Positions 45,656 to 55,749 of a stretch of DNA of 64,000 nt are shown here, in pieces. How positions within the stretch are numbered: position 1 is the stretch's first letter; the number at the start of each line of letters is the position of its first letter. The stretch lies in assembly GCA_028564925.1 (NCBI GenBank), contig CM053033.1, positions 109,094,252-109,158,251 of the forward strand. Reading direction: 5' to 3'. This DNA is from Lithobates sylvaticus. Its lineage: Eukaryota > Chordata > Amphibia > Anura > Ranidae. The position numbers and the translations under genes were made by a program. The notes under the pieces were generated by a model. That model ran no database searches and was not told where the DNA came from. It saw nothing but the letters and a program-made list of their open reading frames with translations.

Positions 45656-46160
45656 ACCCGTATGTCGGTACTTTGATGCTAAATGCCGTTGCTATGGCAG
45701 CAGCTAGCTGCCATAACCCCGGTATTTTTGGGAACGCCGTGCATTTATCTTTAAGATAAAAGTGGTCTCCGTGGCGGATTCACTGCGAGATCACTTTTAT
45801 CGGTGGCAGGAGAGGTGCCCACCCACTGCACTCCGGTAGTTTCCGCTGCTTACTGGACATGCCGGTAGCGGTGGAGACAATTGTGTCCTTTCCTGTGGGT
45901 GCCTGGCTGCTGAGTGAGGGGAAGATGGCCCTCGCTCAGCTCCATAGCATGGGAAGGCAGAAGTGATGTTAAACGTCACTTCCCGCCATAGCTCTTAAAG
46001 GAGAATTTTATTTTTATTTTTTCAAGTGACATTTTTTATTTATTTTTATTGCATTTTAGTGCAAATATGATATCTGAGGTCTTTTTGACCCCAGATCTCA
46101 TGTTTAAGAGGTCTTTTCATGCTTTTTTTCTATTGCAAGGGATGTTTACATTATATGTGA
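45656..46160 (-). mobile_element. L-type TTAA element fragment, reverse orientation
   Basis: gctatggcagcagctagctg, gataaaagtggtctccg and atctgaggtctttttgaccc match 58985-59400 in the same order. Truncated on both sides. Confidence 0.65.
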
Positions 46161-47115
46161 TTGGGGAAACAATATCGCGCTAAACTCTAAAACAGAATAA
46201 ATAAAAAGCAGGTGTAACCAGAGCAGCTACATGTGAATGTGACAAAAAATTCTATAAGTAATGTGAATAAAAATGTAGCGCTAAACATAAGTGAGCATAT
46301 GACAAATGAATGGTGCCCAAAAATTAGTGACTCAAATCACGATACTAAATACCAGGATGGCTCCCTGTATGTAAAAAATAAATGGAATAAACACAGAAAA
46401 AAGTCCAATGTGCATGCACACACTCAAATTAAATCAAACGGTGGTAATTCCCTGTATGAGAATGAATACCAAAGTCCAAGGTGTATATATACACTAAGAT
46501 GGTGATGACAGAGTCCCAATATGATAAAACAGTGTAGATTTCAAAGACACGGAATGGCTTGGACTAGATCTTCTTTTCAAACACCTTGAATCGATATAGA
46601 GAAAAGGATGTATGCTTACCGGAACGAGTGGACTCCCTGTCAGCGACAGGGAGTCGAACAAGCCTGTAGGATCCGAGCACTGATGGGTAGAACGTCTCTG
46701 GGATGGACCGATGAAGTCTGTAAAGTTGTCACTGTGATGTGATGGCAACCAAACCTCGGAGGACCCAAGATGGACGATGGAGCACGGCCTCAAACACAGG
46801 ACTACGGATTCAGAAGGGTTAATCCAACCGGTGAACAGGGTATAGGACTGATGACCAAAAAGACCGCTTGGAATAGGGTCAAAGATCTCAAGTGATATTT
46901 CTCAAAAACATGCGGAGAGAGGAGAAAGGAGGAGAACTCCAATAGTGCAGATCAGCATGGAAGGTTTTATTGAACGAAAACCACCATTACAAAAATGAAT
47001 AAAAATGTATAAAAGGGATCACAATTAAAGGTTAAAAGCAGTGTGGGAATAGGTAGGACCTTGCCCTACGCGTTTCGTCTTAAGTCTTAAGTAGACTTCA
47101 ACTGATGCCCCACTG
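46161..47115. repeat. dispersed repeat of unknown class
   Basis: acaatatcgcgctaaactc, aagcaggtgtaaccagagc, gaaggttttattgaacg and ttgccctacgcgtttcgtct. This type of block is frequent in frog genomes; no domain, terminal repeat or poly-A was found. Confidence 0.4.
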
Positions 47116-47265
47116 AAACTACACCACAATGAAAATAAAATCAGAGCTATGAATATAGCCTTTTATACTAAGATCACTTTATTAGACATCTTTGCCCGTT
47201 TAAAAGAAAAATCTATTTAATTTCACATAAGAGAGGATACGGTATTTAGTGATTCAGCTTATTAA

Positions 47266-47685
47266 AGTGTTACTAAACCCACAACAGTAAAGTTTGTATA
47301 TGCAGTAAAGCATTATTGTCCCAAAACCATCTCCTGAGAGAACAGAGCCTTGGGGACACTCTGCACATGCTCAGTTTGGTGTGTATTGCTAGATTTTTAT
47401 TTTATTTTTTTTCTTGGATGGGTGCATGTGATCAGCCCAGGCCAATCAGTGCTGTCTAGACAAGAGGGTCAGGGGTCATGTAGCCTCATAGGACAATCGG
47501 GGTAGAATAAAAACTCCTTCTACAAGCTTTAACCAAACACTGATAGAAATGACAAGACTGCTATATACTGCTGATGAGAAAAGGTATTTAACAGGTTATA
47601 TTTACTAAAACTATTGCATTTCCATGTTCTTTGTACTGTGGGAGACCAGATATAGTGAATGCAGGGTCCTGGGTTTAGTAACACT
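47266..47685. mobile_element. Kolobok-like TTAA MITE
   Basis: AGTGTTACTAAACCCAC to CCTGGGTTTAGTAACACT, a perfect 15-base terminal inverted repeat, flanked by TTAA 47262-47265 and 47686-47689. It is the uninterrupted relative of 865-2735, in reverse. Its right TTAA is shared with the next element. Confidence 0.88.
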
Positions 47686-47689
47686 TTAA

Positions 47690-47887
47690 AGGGTAAGTTC
47701 ACCGTTTGTACACTTTTTTATTTTTTTTTTTATTTCTTAAATTCCAGATCCCCTATGCACCAATATAGCATTCATGCACTTTTTCAGAAATATTAAAGCT
47801 TTCCATTAAATCTACAGTCACTTACTTTTCTTGTCCTAATCCACGTTTTTTAGAAGAAAAAAAAAATGTACAAAGGCGAACTTACCC
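47690..47887. mobile_element. Kolobok-like TTAA MITE, abutting the previous one
   Basis: AGGGTAAGTTCACCGTTTGT and, reversed, AGGGTAAGTTCGCCTTTGTA, between TTAA 47686-47689 and 47888-47891. 198 bp, no coding frame. Confidence 0.85.
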
Positions 47888-48096
47888 TTAACATACAAGG
47901 TAAGGGCTATGTAGATGCTTTACCTGATATCTAACCATCCTGCAGCATACTGATATTTAAGTTGCTGCCATGAATTACTCCTCCGTCTTTTGAGTATCTA
48001 CAGCAGTCCCAACTTTAGTAAGCGGCCTGTCACATCATGACCGCGTTTGGATAAGTACTCAATCTGCATGCAACCCTCACTTCTTGTGGAAGTTAA

Positions 48097-48574
48097 AGGG
48101 GTTGTACTCGTGTTTTTTCACCTTCTGCATTCTATGCATTAAGGTGAAATAACACCTGGCAGTGACCGGCCCCCCAGCCCCCCGTTTTACTTACCTGAGC
48201 CCTGGAATTTCACACACCAGAGACGTGCTCTTCCTCTGCCCGGGGTTCTCGGCTCCTGATTGGATAGATTGATAGCAGCGCAGCAATTGGCTCCTGCTGC
48301 TGTCAATCAAATCCAATGACCGGGGGGGCCAAGTCCGGCATTCGTTTTTTTATGGATGCAAACGCTGGACTCGGGAGCGCGCCCGCAAGGTAACCCCCTC
48401 GGGAGAGCGCTTCTCCTAGGGGGTTATCTGATGCGGGGAGGAGCCGCAAGAGCCACTGAGGGACCCCAGAAGAGGATGTTTGGGGCCACTCTGTACAAAA
48501 CGAGCTGCACAGTAGAGGTAAGTGTGACATGTTTGTAAATGCTCGCTTTTTATTTTTTATAAATAACAATCACT
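48097..48574. mobile_element. Kolobok-like TTAA MITE, uninterrupted
   Basis: AGGGGTTGTACTCGTG to AACAATCACT between TTAA 48093-48096 and 48575-48578. It is the empty-site reference for the nested copy at 1284-2648; the stretch gcattaaggtgaaataac shows what the C-type insertion at 1318 replaced. Confidence 0.82.
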
Positions 48575-48689
48575 TTAATGAGCGGAGAGCTGTAAATGCC
48601 AGCCAACTTCTTAATTTTATCGAAAGAACTTAATCCTTTCCCTGGGCACCTCTATAATTCAGAAGTTCTATTCCCCATAATATAAGCTG

Positions 48690-49330
48690 TATTTGAAGAT
48701 GGGGATTGTGTATTGTTCATTTGTAGAGACATGGGTCGGACTTATGGCAGCAACAAGCGACATTATCTCTGGATATATTGAAGATGGCAGGCGAGTTTGT
48801 TCCTTTTTCCATATACGGGAGCATTTGTGCGGTGTATGAACCCAGTCTCGCCCTAATCAAGATACAGAGCCTGCCCGATGTCACCTACCCATTCCTCACG
48901 TCAGCGACGTCTCTGAGAATAGATGCAAGCAGGCTAACGATGAGACGGGGAGCGAGGTGAAAGCGAGAGATCGGCAAAGGACAGCTTCTCAGGAGAGAGG
49001 TCCCATTAGCTCCAAATCTGGCATGCATTTTGTCTTCACATGTCACACTGCAGCGTTCCCTTGACAGCCACATCTGAGCCACTTCGGCTGCTTTTTAGTG
49101 TTAAGGAGCTGCATCGGCTGATATATTCCTTATGGGCTGCCGGGGAAAGGCCACAGTCTGTTATATGTGGGGTAATTAGGGTGCCAAGAATTCCACCCGG
49201 CCATACGTCATTCTCCGTGTGTACATCATTGCCTGACAAGCCAGCCGTGGGTTTTTTTGCACATGTTTGCAGTATTAAGCTGCCCAGAAATAAGATGCCG
49301 CATGTTTTTCTCTAGTTGCTGGCTGTCCCC
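48690..49330. promoter_or_regulatory. candidate conserved non-coding element
   Basis: Unique, balanced text between two transposons. Cores: gggtaattagggtgcc (homeodomain type), cacatctgagccac (E-box type), gcattttgtcttcacatgtc (E-box CACATG), agccgtgggttttttt. Open frames of 60-90 codons on both strands overlap each other and lack splice context. Confidence 0.35.
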
Positions 49331-49493
49331 AATATCCAGCGATGATCTAGGGTTTTACAGATCCCTTCCTGCAAGAAGTTTTTAAGGGTCGGTCCTTTCC
49401 ATTGTGTTTGTTAGATGCTAGAGAGTTCATCTAGCAAACTTTTTTATTATTTGCTCCCGTTGGTGACAGTATGCAAAAAATAATGTTTTTTAA

Positions 49494-50640
49494 CCACTTA
49501 AGGACCGAGCCTCTTTTTTAGATGTGTTGTTTACAAGTTAAAAAACATTTTTTTTTTTTTGCTAGAAAATTACTTAGAACCCCCAAACATTATATTTTTT
49601 AGATATTTTTTTCTAACACCCTAGAGAATAAAATGGCAGTCGTTGCAATACTTTCTGTCACACCGTATTTGCGCAGCGGTCTTACAAGCGCACTTTTTTT
49701 TTTTGAAAAAAATACACTTTTTTGAATTAAAAAATAAGGCAGTCAGTAAAGTTAGCCCAATTTTTTTTTAGATTGTGAAAGATAATGTTACGCCGAGTAA
49801 ATTGATACCCAACATGTCACGTTTCAATATTGTGCCCGCTCGTGGAATGGCGACAAACTTTTACCCTTAAAAATCTCCATAGGCGACGTTTAAAAAATTC
49901 TACAGGTTGCATGTTTTGAGGTACAGAGGAGGTCCAGGGCTAGAATTATTGCTCTTACTCTACTGATCGCGGCAATATCTCACATGTGTGGTTAGAACAT
50001 TGTTTTAATATGCAGGCGCTACTCGCGTATGCGTTCACTTCTGCACGTGCACGGCGGAACGGGGCACGTTTAAAAAAATTTTTTTCTTATTTATTTTACT
50101 TATTATTTTTTATTTTTACACCGTTTAAAAAAATAAATAAAATTGTGTCACCTTTATTCCTATTACAAGGAATGTAAAGATCCCTTGTAATAGAAAAAAA
50201 GCATGACAGGACCTCTTAAATATGAGATCAAAAAGACCTCACATCTCATATTTACACTAAAATGCAATAAAAAAAAAAATAAAAAAAATTGTCATTTAAA
50301 AAAAGGATTTAAAAAAAATGGCCCTTTAAGAGCTATGGGGGTAAGTGACGTTTTGACCATCTTCCCCCTCATTTGTCTCTATGCCCAGCTAGAGAGAGGA
50401 CCAGATCGCCTTCGCTGCTGCCGACGGCTCCGGTAAGCAGCGGAGGGCACCGGTAAGCGGTGGGAGGGGGGGCCCGATAAAAGTGATCTTGCGGCGAATC
50501 TGCTGCAGAGACCACTTTTATCTTGTAGTGGACCGCTGGCCGAACAATAGAATACCTGGGTTATGGCAGCTAGCTGCTGCCATAACAACGATATTCCTCC
50601 TCCGAGTAAGGATGTATATAGGCGTGTGGCGGTTGGGGTG
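49494..50640 (+). mobile_element. L-type TTAA element, right end missing
   Basis: CCACTTAAGGACCGAGCC after TTAA 49490-49493, then the standard L-type order (ccctagagaataaaatgg, gataatgttacgccgag, aatggcgacaaac, acagaggaggtccag, cctattacaaggaatgtaaa) and the 'gctagctgctgccataac' block. It fades into G-rich text at 50640-50780 without AAGTGG-TTAA. Confidence 0.7.
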
Positions 50641-50838
50641 CAAAGATTTGTGCTAAGAGGGGGGATTTCAGCAGGGGGACGGATTAGTACTGGGAGAAGG
50701 GGGGATTTATGCTTTGGGGGGTAAGCATGCAGATTTGTGTACAGAGTTTTTTTGTAGGGGGGCATATTGCTGACAAGTAATGCTCATACATCTGGGGACG
50801 GGGGGCGCAGTTTGGCATGTTCGCCCTGTGCTCTAGAT

Positions 50839-51348
50839 CAGTGGTTCTCAACCCTGTCCTCAAGTGCCCCCCAACAGATCATGTTTTTGGTATTTTTTCT
50901 TAGGCCCCTTTCTTAGGAGTTTTTCAGGCGGTACAGCGTTAAAAATAGTGCCTGTATAGCGCCTGAAAAAAAACGGCCCCATTCTCTCCAGAGTGAAATC
51001 TGGATGGCTTTCACACTGGAGCGGTGCGCTAGCAGGGCGGTCAAAAAAGTCCTGCCAGCAGCATCTTTGGAGCATCTTTGGAGCGGTGTATTCACCGCTT
51101 CTAAACTGCTCCTACCCATTGAAGTCAATGGGACAGCGCGGCTATACCGCGGCGCTTTGCCTAAGCTAAATATAGCGCTGCTTTACCGCCGGCACCGCTC
51201 CTGCCCCAGTGTGAAAGGGGCCTTAGATAAACTAGCTGTCCAAAATACCAAGCCATTGACTCTGATTTAAAGCACCTGTGCAAGATAAAGGAAAACCTGC
51301 AAACAATGGCCTGTTGGGGGTACTTGAAGACAGGGTTGAGAACCACTG
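50839..51348. mobile_element. hAT MITE with nested Harbinger-like MITE
   Basis: A 38-base terminal inverted repeat begins CAGTGGTTCTCAACCCTGTC on both ends with three or fewer differences; the 8-bp duplication ctctagat is at 50831-50838 and 51349-51356. Without the nested element it is about 190 bases. Confidence 0.9.
50903..51222. mobile_element. Harbinger-like MITE nested in the hAT MITE
   Basis: GGCCCCTTTC and, reversed, GGCCCCTTTCACACTGG, with TTA at 50900-50902 and 51223-51225. Interior: aaaacggccccattc, ggagcggtgtattcaccgct and cattgaagtcaatgggaca, the last being a short palindrome. A relative lies at 127-430. Confidence 0.8.
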
Positions 51349-51369
51349 CTCTAGATGACCTTTTCCCAG

Positions 51370-51535
51370 CACTAGTAACCAGGACAAATAGAGTGGGGCA
51401 ATCTCTTTACCAGAGGCACAGACAGCAATAACCACTCACAAGTGTTCTAATCTTTCTTTACTCTGTCTAAAACAAAAAAAAATAAAGTTTTGCCTTTTAG
51501 TTGTACTTTATATTTAATTTTGACAAAAATGGTGA
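51370..51535 (-). mobile_element. fragment of the AGTAGAACTATAGG MITE
   Basis: aaccaggacaaatagagtg and aaagttttgccttttagttg match the right part of 41160-41443. The terminal TTAA is not preserved. Confidence 0.5.
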
Positions 51536-51694
51536 CAAAAAATTACAACTCACCATGCCTCTTACTTAAAACCTTGGACTGTCTGCTTTCCAAAAAGGGG
51601 TCATTTGGGGGATATCTGTACTGTCCTGGCATTTTAGGGCCTCAAAAATGAGATAGTCCATCAGTACATAAGAACTAATCAATTTTCAAGTATA

Positions 51695-53304
51695 CAGTGC
51701 CTTGAAAAAGTATTCATAGCCCTTGAAATTTTCCACATTTTGTCATTTTACAACAAAAAACGTAAATGTACTTTATTGGGATTTTATGTGATAGACCAAC
51801 ACAAAGTGGAACATAATTGTGACGTGGAAAGGAAAATGATAAATGTTTTTCAAAATGATTTATAAATAAATATCTGAAAAGTGTGGGGTGCATTTGTACT
51901 CAGCCCCCTTTACTCTGATACCTCTAACTAAAATTTATTGGAACCAATTGCCTTCAGAAGTCACCTAATTAGTAAATAGAGTCCACCTGTGTGTAATTTA
52001 TTCTCAGTGAAAAATTCAGCTGTTCTGTGAAGCACTCTGAGGTTTGTTAGAGAATCTTAGTGAACAGACAGCATCATGAAGGCCAAGGAACACACCAGAC
52101 AGGTCAGGGATACAGTTGTGGAGAAGTTTAAAGCAGGGTTAGGTTTAAACAAAATATCCAGAGCTTTGATCATCTCACGGAACACTGTTCAATCCATCAT
52201 CCAAAATGGAAAGAGTATGGCACAACTGCAAACCTACCAAGACATGGCCGTCCACCTAAACTGACAGGCCGGGCAAGGAGAGCATTCATCAGAGAAGGAG
52301 CCAAGAGGACCATGGCAACTCTGGAGGAGCTGCAGAGATCCACAGTTCAGGTGGGAGAATCTGTCCACAGGACAACTATTAGTTGTGCACTCCACAAATC
52401 TGGCCTTTATGGAAGAGCGGCAAGAAGAAAGCTATTGTTGAAAGAAAGCCATAAGAAGTCCTGTTTGCAGTTTGTGAGAAGCCATGTGGGGGACACAGCA
52501 AACATATGGAAGAAGGTGCTCTGGTCAGATGAGACCAAAATTGTACTTTTTGGCCTAAAAGCAAATTGCTTTGTGTGGCGGAAAACGAATACTGCACATC
52601 AACCTGAACACACCATCCCCACCGTGAGAACATGGTGGTGGCAGCATCATGTTGTGGGGATGCTTTTCTTCAGCAGGGACAGGGAAGCTGGTCAGAGTTG
52701 ATGGGAAGATGGATGGAGCCAAATACAGGGCAATCTTAGAAGAAAAACTGTTAGTCTGCAAAAGACTTGAGACTGGGGCTGAGGTTCACCTTCCTGCAGG
52801 ACAACGATCCTAAACATACAGCCAGAGCTACAATGGAATGGTTTAGATAAAAGCCTGTGTTAGAATGGCCCAGTCAAAGTCCAGACCTAAATCCAATTGA
52901 GATCTGTGGCAAGACTTGAAAATTGCTGTTCGCAGACACTCTCAATCCAATCTGACAGAGCTTGAGCTATTTTGCAAAGAAGAATGGGCAAAAATGTCAC
53001 TCTAGATATGCAAAGCTGGTAGAGACATCCCAAAAAAGACTTACAGCTGTAATTGTAGTGAAAGGTGGTTCTACAAAGTATTCACTCAGGGGGGCTGAAT
53101 ACAAATGCACGTCACACTTTTCACATATTTATTTGTAAAAATAAAATTCAGAACCATTTATAATTTTCCTTCCACTTCACAAATATGTGCCACTTTGTGT
53201 TGGTCTTTCACATAAAATCCCAATAAAATACATTTACCTTTTTGGTTTTAACATGACAAAATGTGGTAAATTTCAAGGGGTATGAATACTTTTTCAAGGC
53301 ACTA
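51695..53304 (+). mobile_element. Tc1-like transposon, near full length, degraded transposase
   Basis: Terminal inverted repeats of roughly 100 bases begin CAGTGCCTTGAAAAAGTATT; TA flanks at 51693-51694 and 53305-53306. A frame starting at 52076 gives MKAKEHTRQVRDTVVEKFKA and a helix-turn-helix (NKISRALIISRNTVQSII), then stops at 52262. Catalytic landmarks follow in different frames: VLWSDETK (52518-52541), DNDPKHTA (about 52802-52825) and QSPDLNPIE (about 52873-52899), i.e. the DD34E triad of Tc1. At least two frameshifts and several stops separate them, so it is inactive, though each key residue is still readable. Confidence 0.88.
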
Positions 53305-53559
53305 TATATATACCATAGTTTGTAGACTTTAACTTACACACAGACATAATAATATACACTGATTTGTTTTATTTATATTTATACCATAGGACTGTAGCAG
53401 ACTACATTTTGGCCTAAATTTATGATGAAAGATTATTTGTAAAATTTTGTAACAGAAACAAAAAAAAGGTGTTTTATTTTAAAAAAAAATTTTTTAATTT
53501 GTCAGTATTTTTTCGTTTTATCTACTGTAGCAAAAAATAAAATACTCAGTCGTGATTAA

Positions 53560-54554
53560 CCACTTGCCAACCGCCATATAGCAAAATGACGTCAGCAAAG
53601 TGGGTTTTGTTATCCTGACCGGACGTCATACGACATCTTTCAGGATAACAAGCCACTGCATGCCCCTGGGGGCGCGCATTACGGCGATCGTTGTTGTGGT
53701 TTGTCAGTCTGACAGACCGCAACTTTGATCTAGGTAAAGAGTCTCTGACGGAGACTCTTTACCACGTGATCAGCTGTGTCCAATCACGGCTGATCACAAT
53801 GTAAACAGGAAGAGCCGTTGTTTTTTTCCTCACTCGTAGAGGGGAGTAGAGTAGAGGAGAGCCGATCGGCTGCTCTTCTGACAGGAGGGGGTCTGTGCTG
53901 ATTGTTTATCAGCGCAGCCCCCCCGAGGATGCCCACACTGGACCACCAGGGACACCACAGACCACCAGGGATGCCCACCACTAGTCACCACCAGGTATGT
54001 CACCCATGGCCACCAGGGATGCCAATCAGTGCCCACAGTGGATGCCAATCAGTGCCCACAATGGGCATCAGTGATTGGCAGGCATTGTTTGGCACTGATT
54101 GGCATCCAACAGTACCATCCATCAGTACCCATCTGTGCCGCCTATCAGTGCCCATCCGTGCCGCCTATCAGTGCCCATCCGTGCCCCCTATCCGTGCCCA
54201 TCAGTGCCACCTATGTGTACCCATCAGTGCCGCCTATCAGTGCCCCATTAGTGCCCGTCAGTGTAGTCCCATCAGTGAAGGAGAAAACTTACTTATTTAC
54301 AACGTTTTGTAACAGAAGCAAAAAAAAAAAGCTAAATTTTCGGTCTTTTTTTAAATTTGTTTAGCAAAAAATAAAAATCCCAGAGGTGATTAAATACCAC
54401 CAAAAGAAACCTATTTATGGGAACAAAATGATAAAAAAAATTAGTTTGGGTTCAGTGTAGCATGACCGCGCAATTGTCATTCAAAGTGTGACAGCGCTGA
54501 AAGCTGAAAATTGGTCTGGGCAGGAAGGTGTATAAGTGCCCGGTATTGAAGTGG
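53560..54554 (+). mobile_element. Y-type TTAA element, complete
   Basis: CCACTTGCCAACCGCCATAT to GGTATTGAAGTGG between TTAA 53556-53559 and 54555-54558. Two VNTRs: accaccagggatgcc (53938-54025) and cagtgcccatccgtgccgcc (54118-54270). It also has the inverted pair agagtctctgacggagactc at 53738-53757. Best full-length Y-type reference. Confidence 0.85.
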
Positions 54555-54926
54555 TTAAATGCCACCAAAAGAAATCTCTGTGCCACCAAAAGAAATTTGT
54601 GTGAAAAAATGATATAAATGTAATTTGTGTACAGTGATGCTTGAATGCACATGAGCTGAAGCCACATAAGGTAACATGAGCTAAGAATGTCAAAACTAGG
54701 GGGGGGGGGGTACAATTCTCATGGTGCAATGGGGGCTTGCCATATGTGCAAGGGGAGCTGTCCTGATGATGAGGTAGCGGGGAACAGTACAGATATTTGT
54801 AGGGTGCGAGCTTATAAACTGCATGATGGCTCTTCTCTCATTACCAGTAATGGATGATAAACTGTCTACTGTGATACTCCAGAGTTCCTCTTTAATATTG
54901 TTCCACTTTTCTCAATCTCCTCCTAG

Positions 54927-55066
54927 TACAACGCTCCAGCAACTGCTGCCGAGTACATACATCGCGTCGGACGCACAGCGAGAATTGGAGCCCAGGGGAG
55001 CAGCCTGCTCATTCTTATACCCTCCGAGGCCGATTATATGCAAACCCTGGTGGGTCACAAGATTAG
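54927..55066 (+). CDS. ddx31: ddx31 internal exon: helicase motif VI
   Basis: A 140-nt exon, entering in phase 0 and leaving two bases into a codon. It encodes 46 complete residues beginning [21 protein letters not shown] and continuing [17 protein letters not shown] to [14 protein letters not shown] is motif VI, which includes the arginine finger that completes the ATP site between the two lobes. Human DDX31 reads EYIHRIGRTARIG and [22 protein letters not shown]. The acceptor follows a long pyrimidine tract (ctcctcctag) and the donor is gtgagt. No further exon was found in the 8.9 kb after it, so the next intron leaves the window. The C-terminal extension typical of the Dbp7 group must lie further downstream. 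Confidence 0.94.
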
Positions 55067-55380
55067 GTGAGTGGAGTACAAGCAGTGAGGCATCATGGGA
55101 TGAAAGTCCATCATCTCTCATAGGAGTTGTAGTCATTTTGTACCTTGTGTTTTTATGGCTGAGAAAAGTCTTGTGGTTGATGTTTTGTTACCCCTGAAAT
55201 ATATTGTCCTGCTTTTCATGACTTTTATCATTCTACAATAGATACTGCTGTTTACGGAGACTGTTACCATAAATACAATGCAAACAGAGAATCCAATTTT
55301 TTTTTTGTAATTATATTTTGTATTTATTTTTGGTAGTGTAGGGGATCGTTAGAATCTCGGCCAAGGCTATTTGTTATTGC
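55067..55380. other. intron after the motif VI exon
   Basis: Unassigned AT-rich text with no repeat match in the window. Confidence 0.4.
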
Positions 55381-55745
55381 TGTGTGCTGTTGGGGAAATT
55401 TTCATCACTTCCTGTTTTGGTGACAACAGTAACTACTAGGAAAGTGGAAAGAAATGCTATACTGATGTCCCCATTGGCCTCCTGTTCTGGTGACAGCTAT
55501 AACATTTAGAAGATCTCTCCACTTCCATTCTCAGTTACAATGGTCACCAGGACTAATAGAGAGGATAAAATACCACACAACTAACATATGGAGCAATAAA
55601 AACACCTCCAAACTTTATTCAAAATGGGGAAAAAAAAACAATTTGGCTAGAGATAAGTGTGAAAGTACTGTATATGTGAACCCTCACCTTGTAAATAAGC
55701 CCATTCAATGTAAAATAGAAATGAAGGACAAAACATTTGTCCATA
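55381..55745. repeat. fragments of two TTAA MITEs
   Basis: 55381-55560 resembles the AGTAGAACTATAGG MITE (cttcctgttttggtgacaac). 55665-55720 (tatgtgaaccctcaccttg, taaataagcccattcaatg) is the right end of the 36431 MITE reversed. Both are truncated. Confidence 0.5.
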
Positions 55746-55749
55746 TATA

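Larger units (their letters stand above)
51536..54715 (-). mobile_element. I-type element, host to a Tc1 and a Y-type element
   Basis: Flank text aactcaccatgcctcttact and ccaaaaaggggtcatttggg on the left, ttttggcctaaatttatgat in the middle and aatgccaccaaaagaaatct on the right become continuous once 51695-53304 (at TA) and 53560-54554 (at TTAA) are removed. The host is thus the oldest layer. Its own termini are degraded. Confidence 0.62.
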
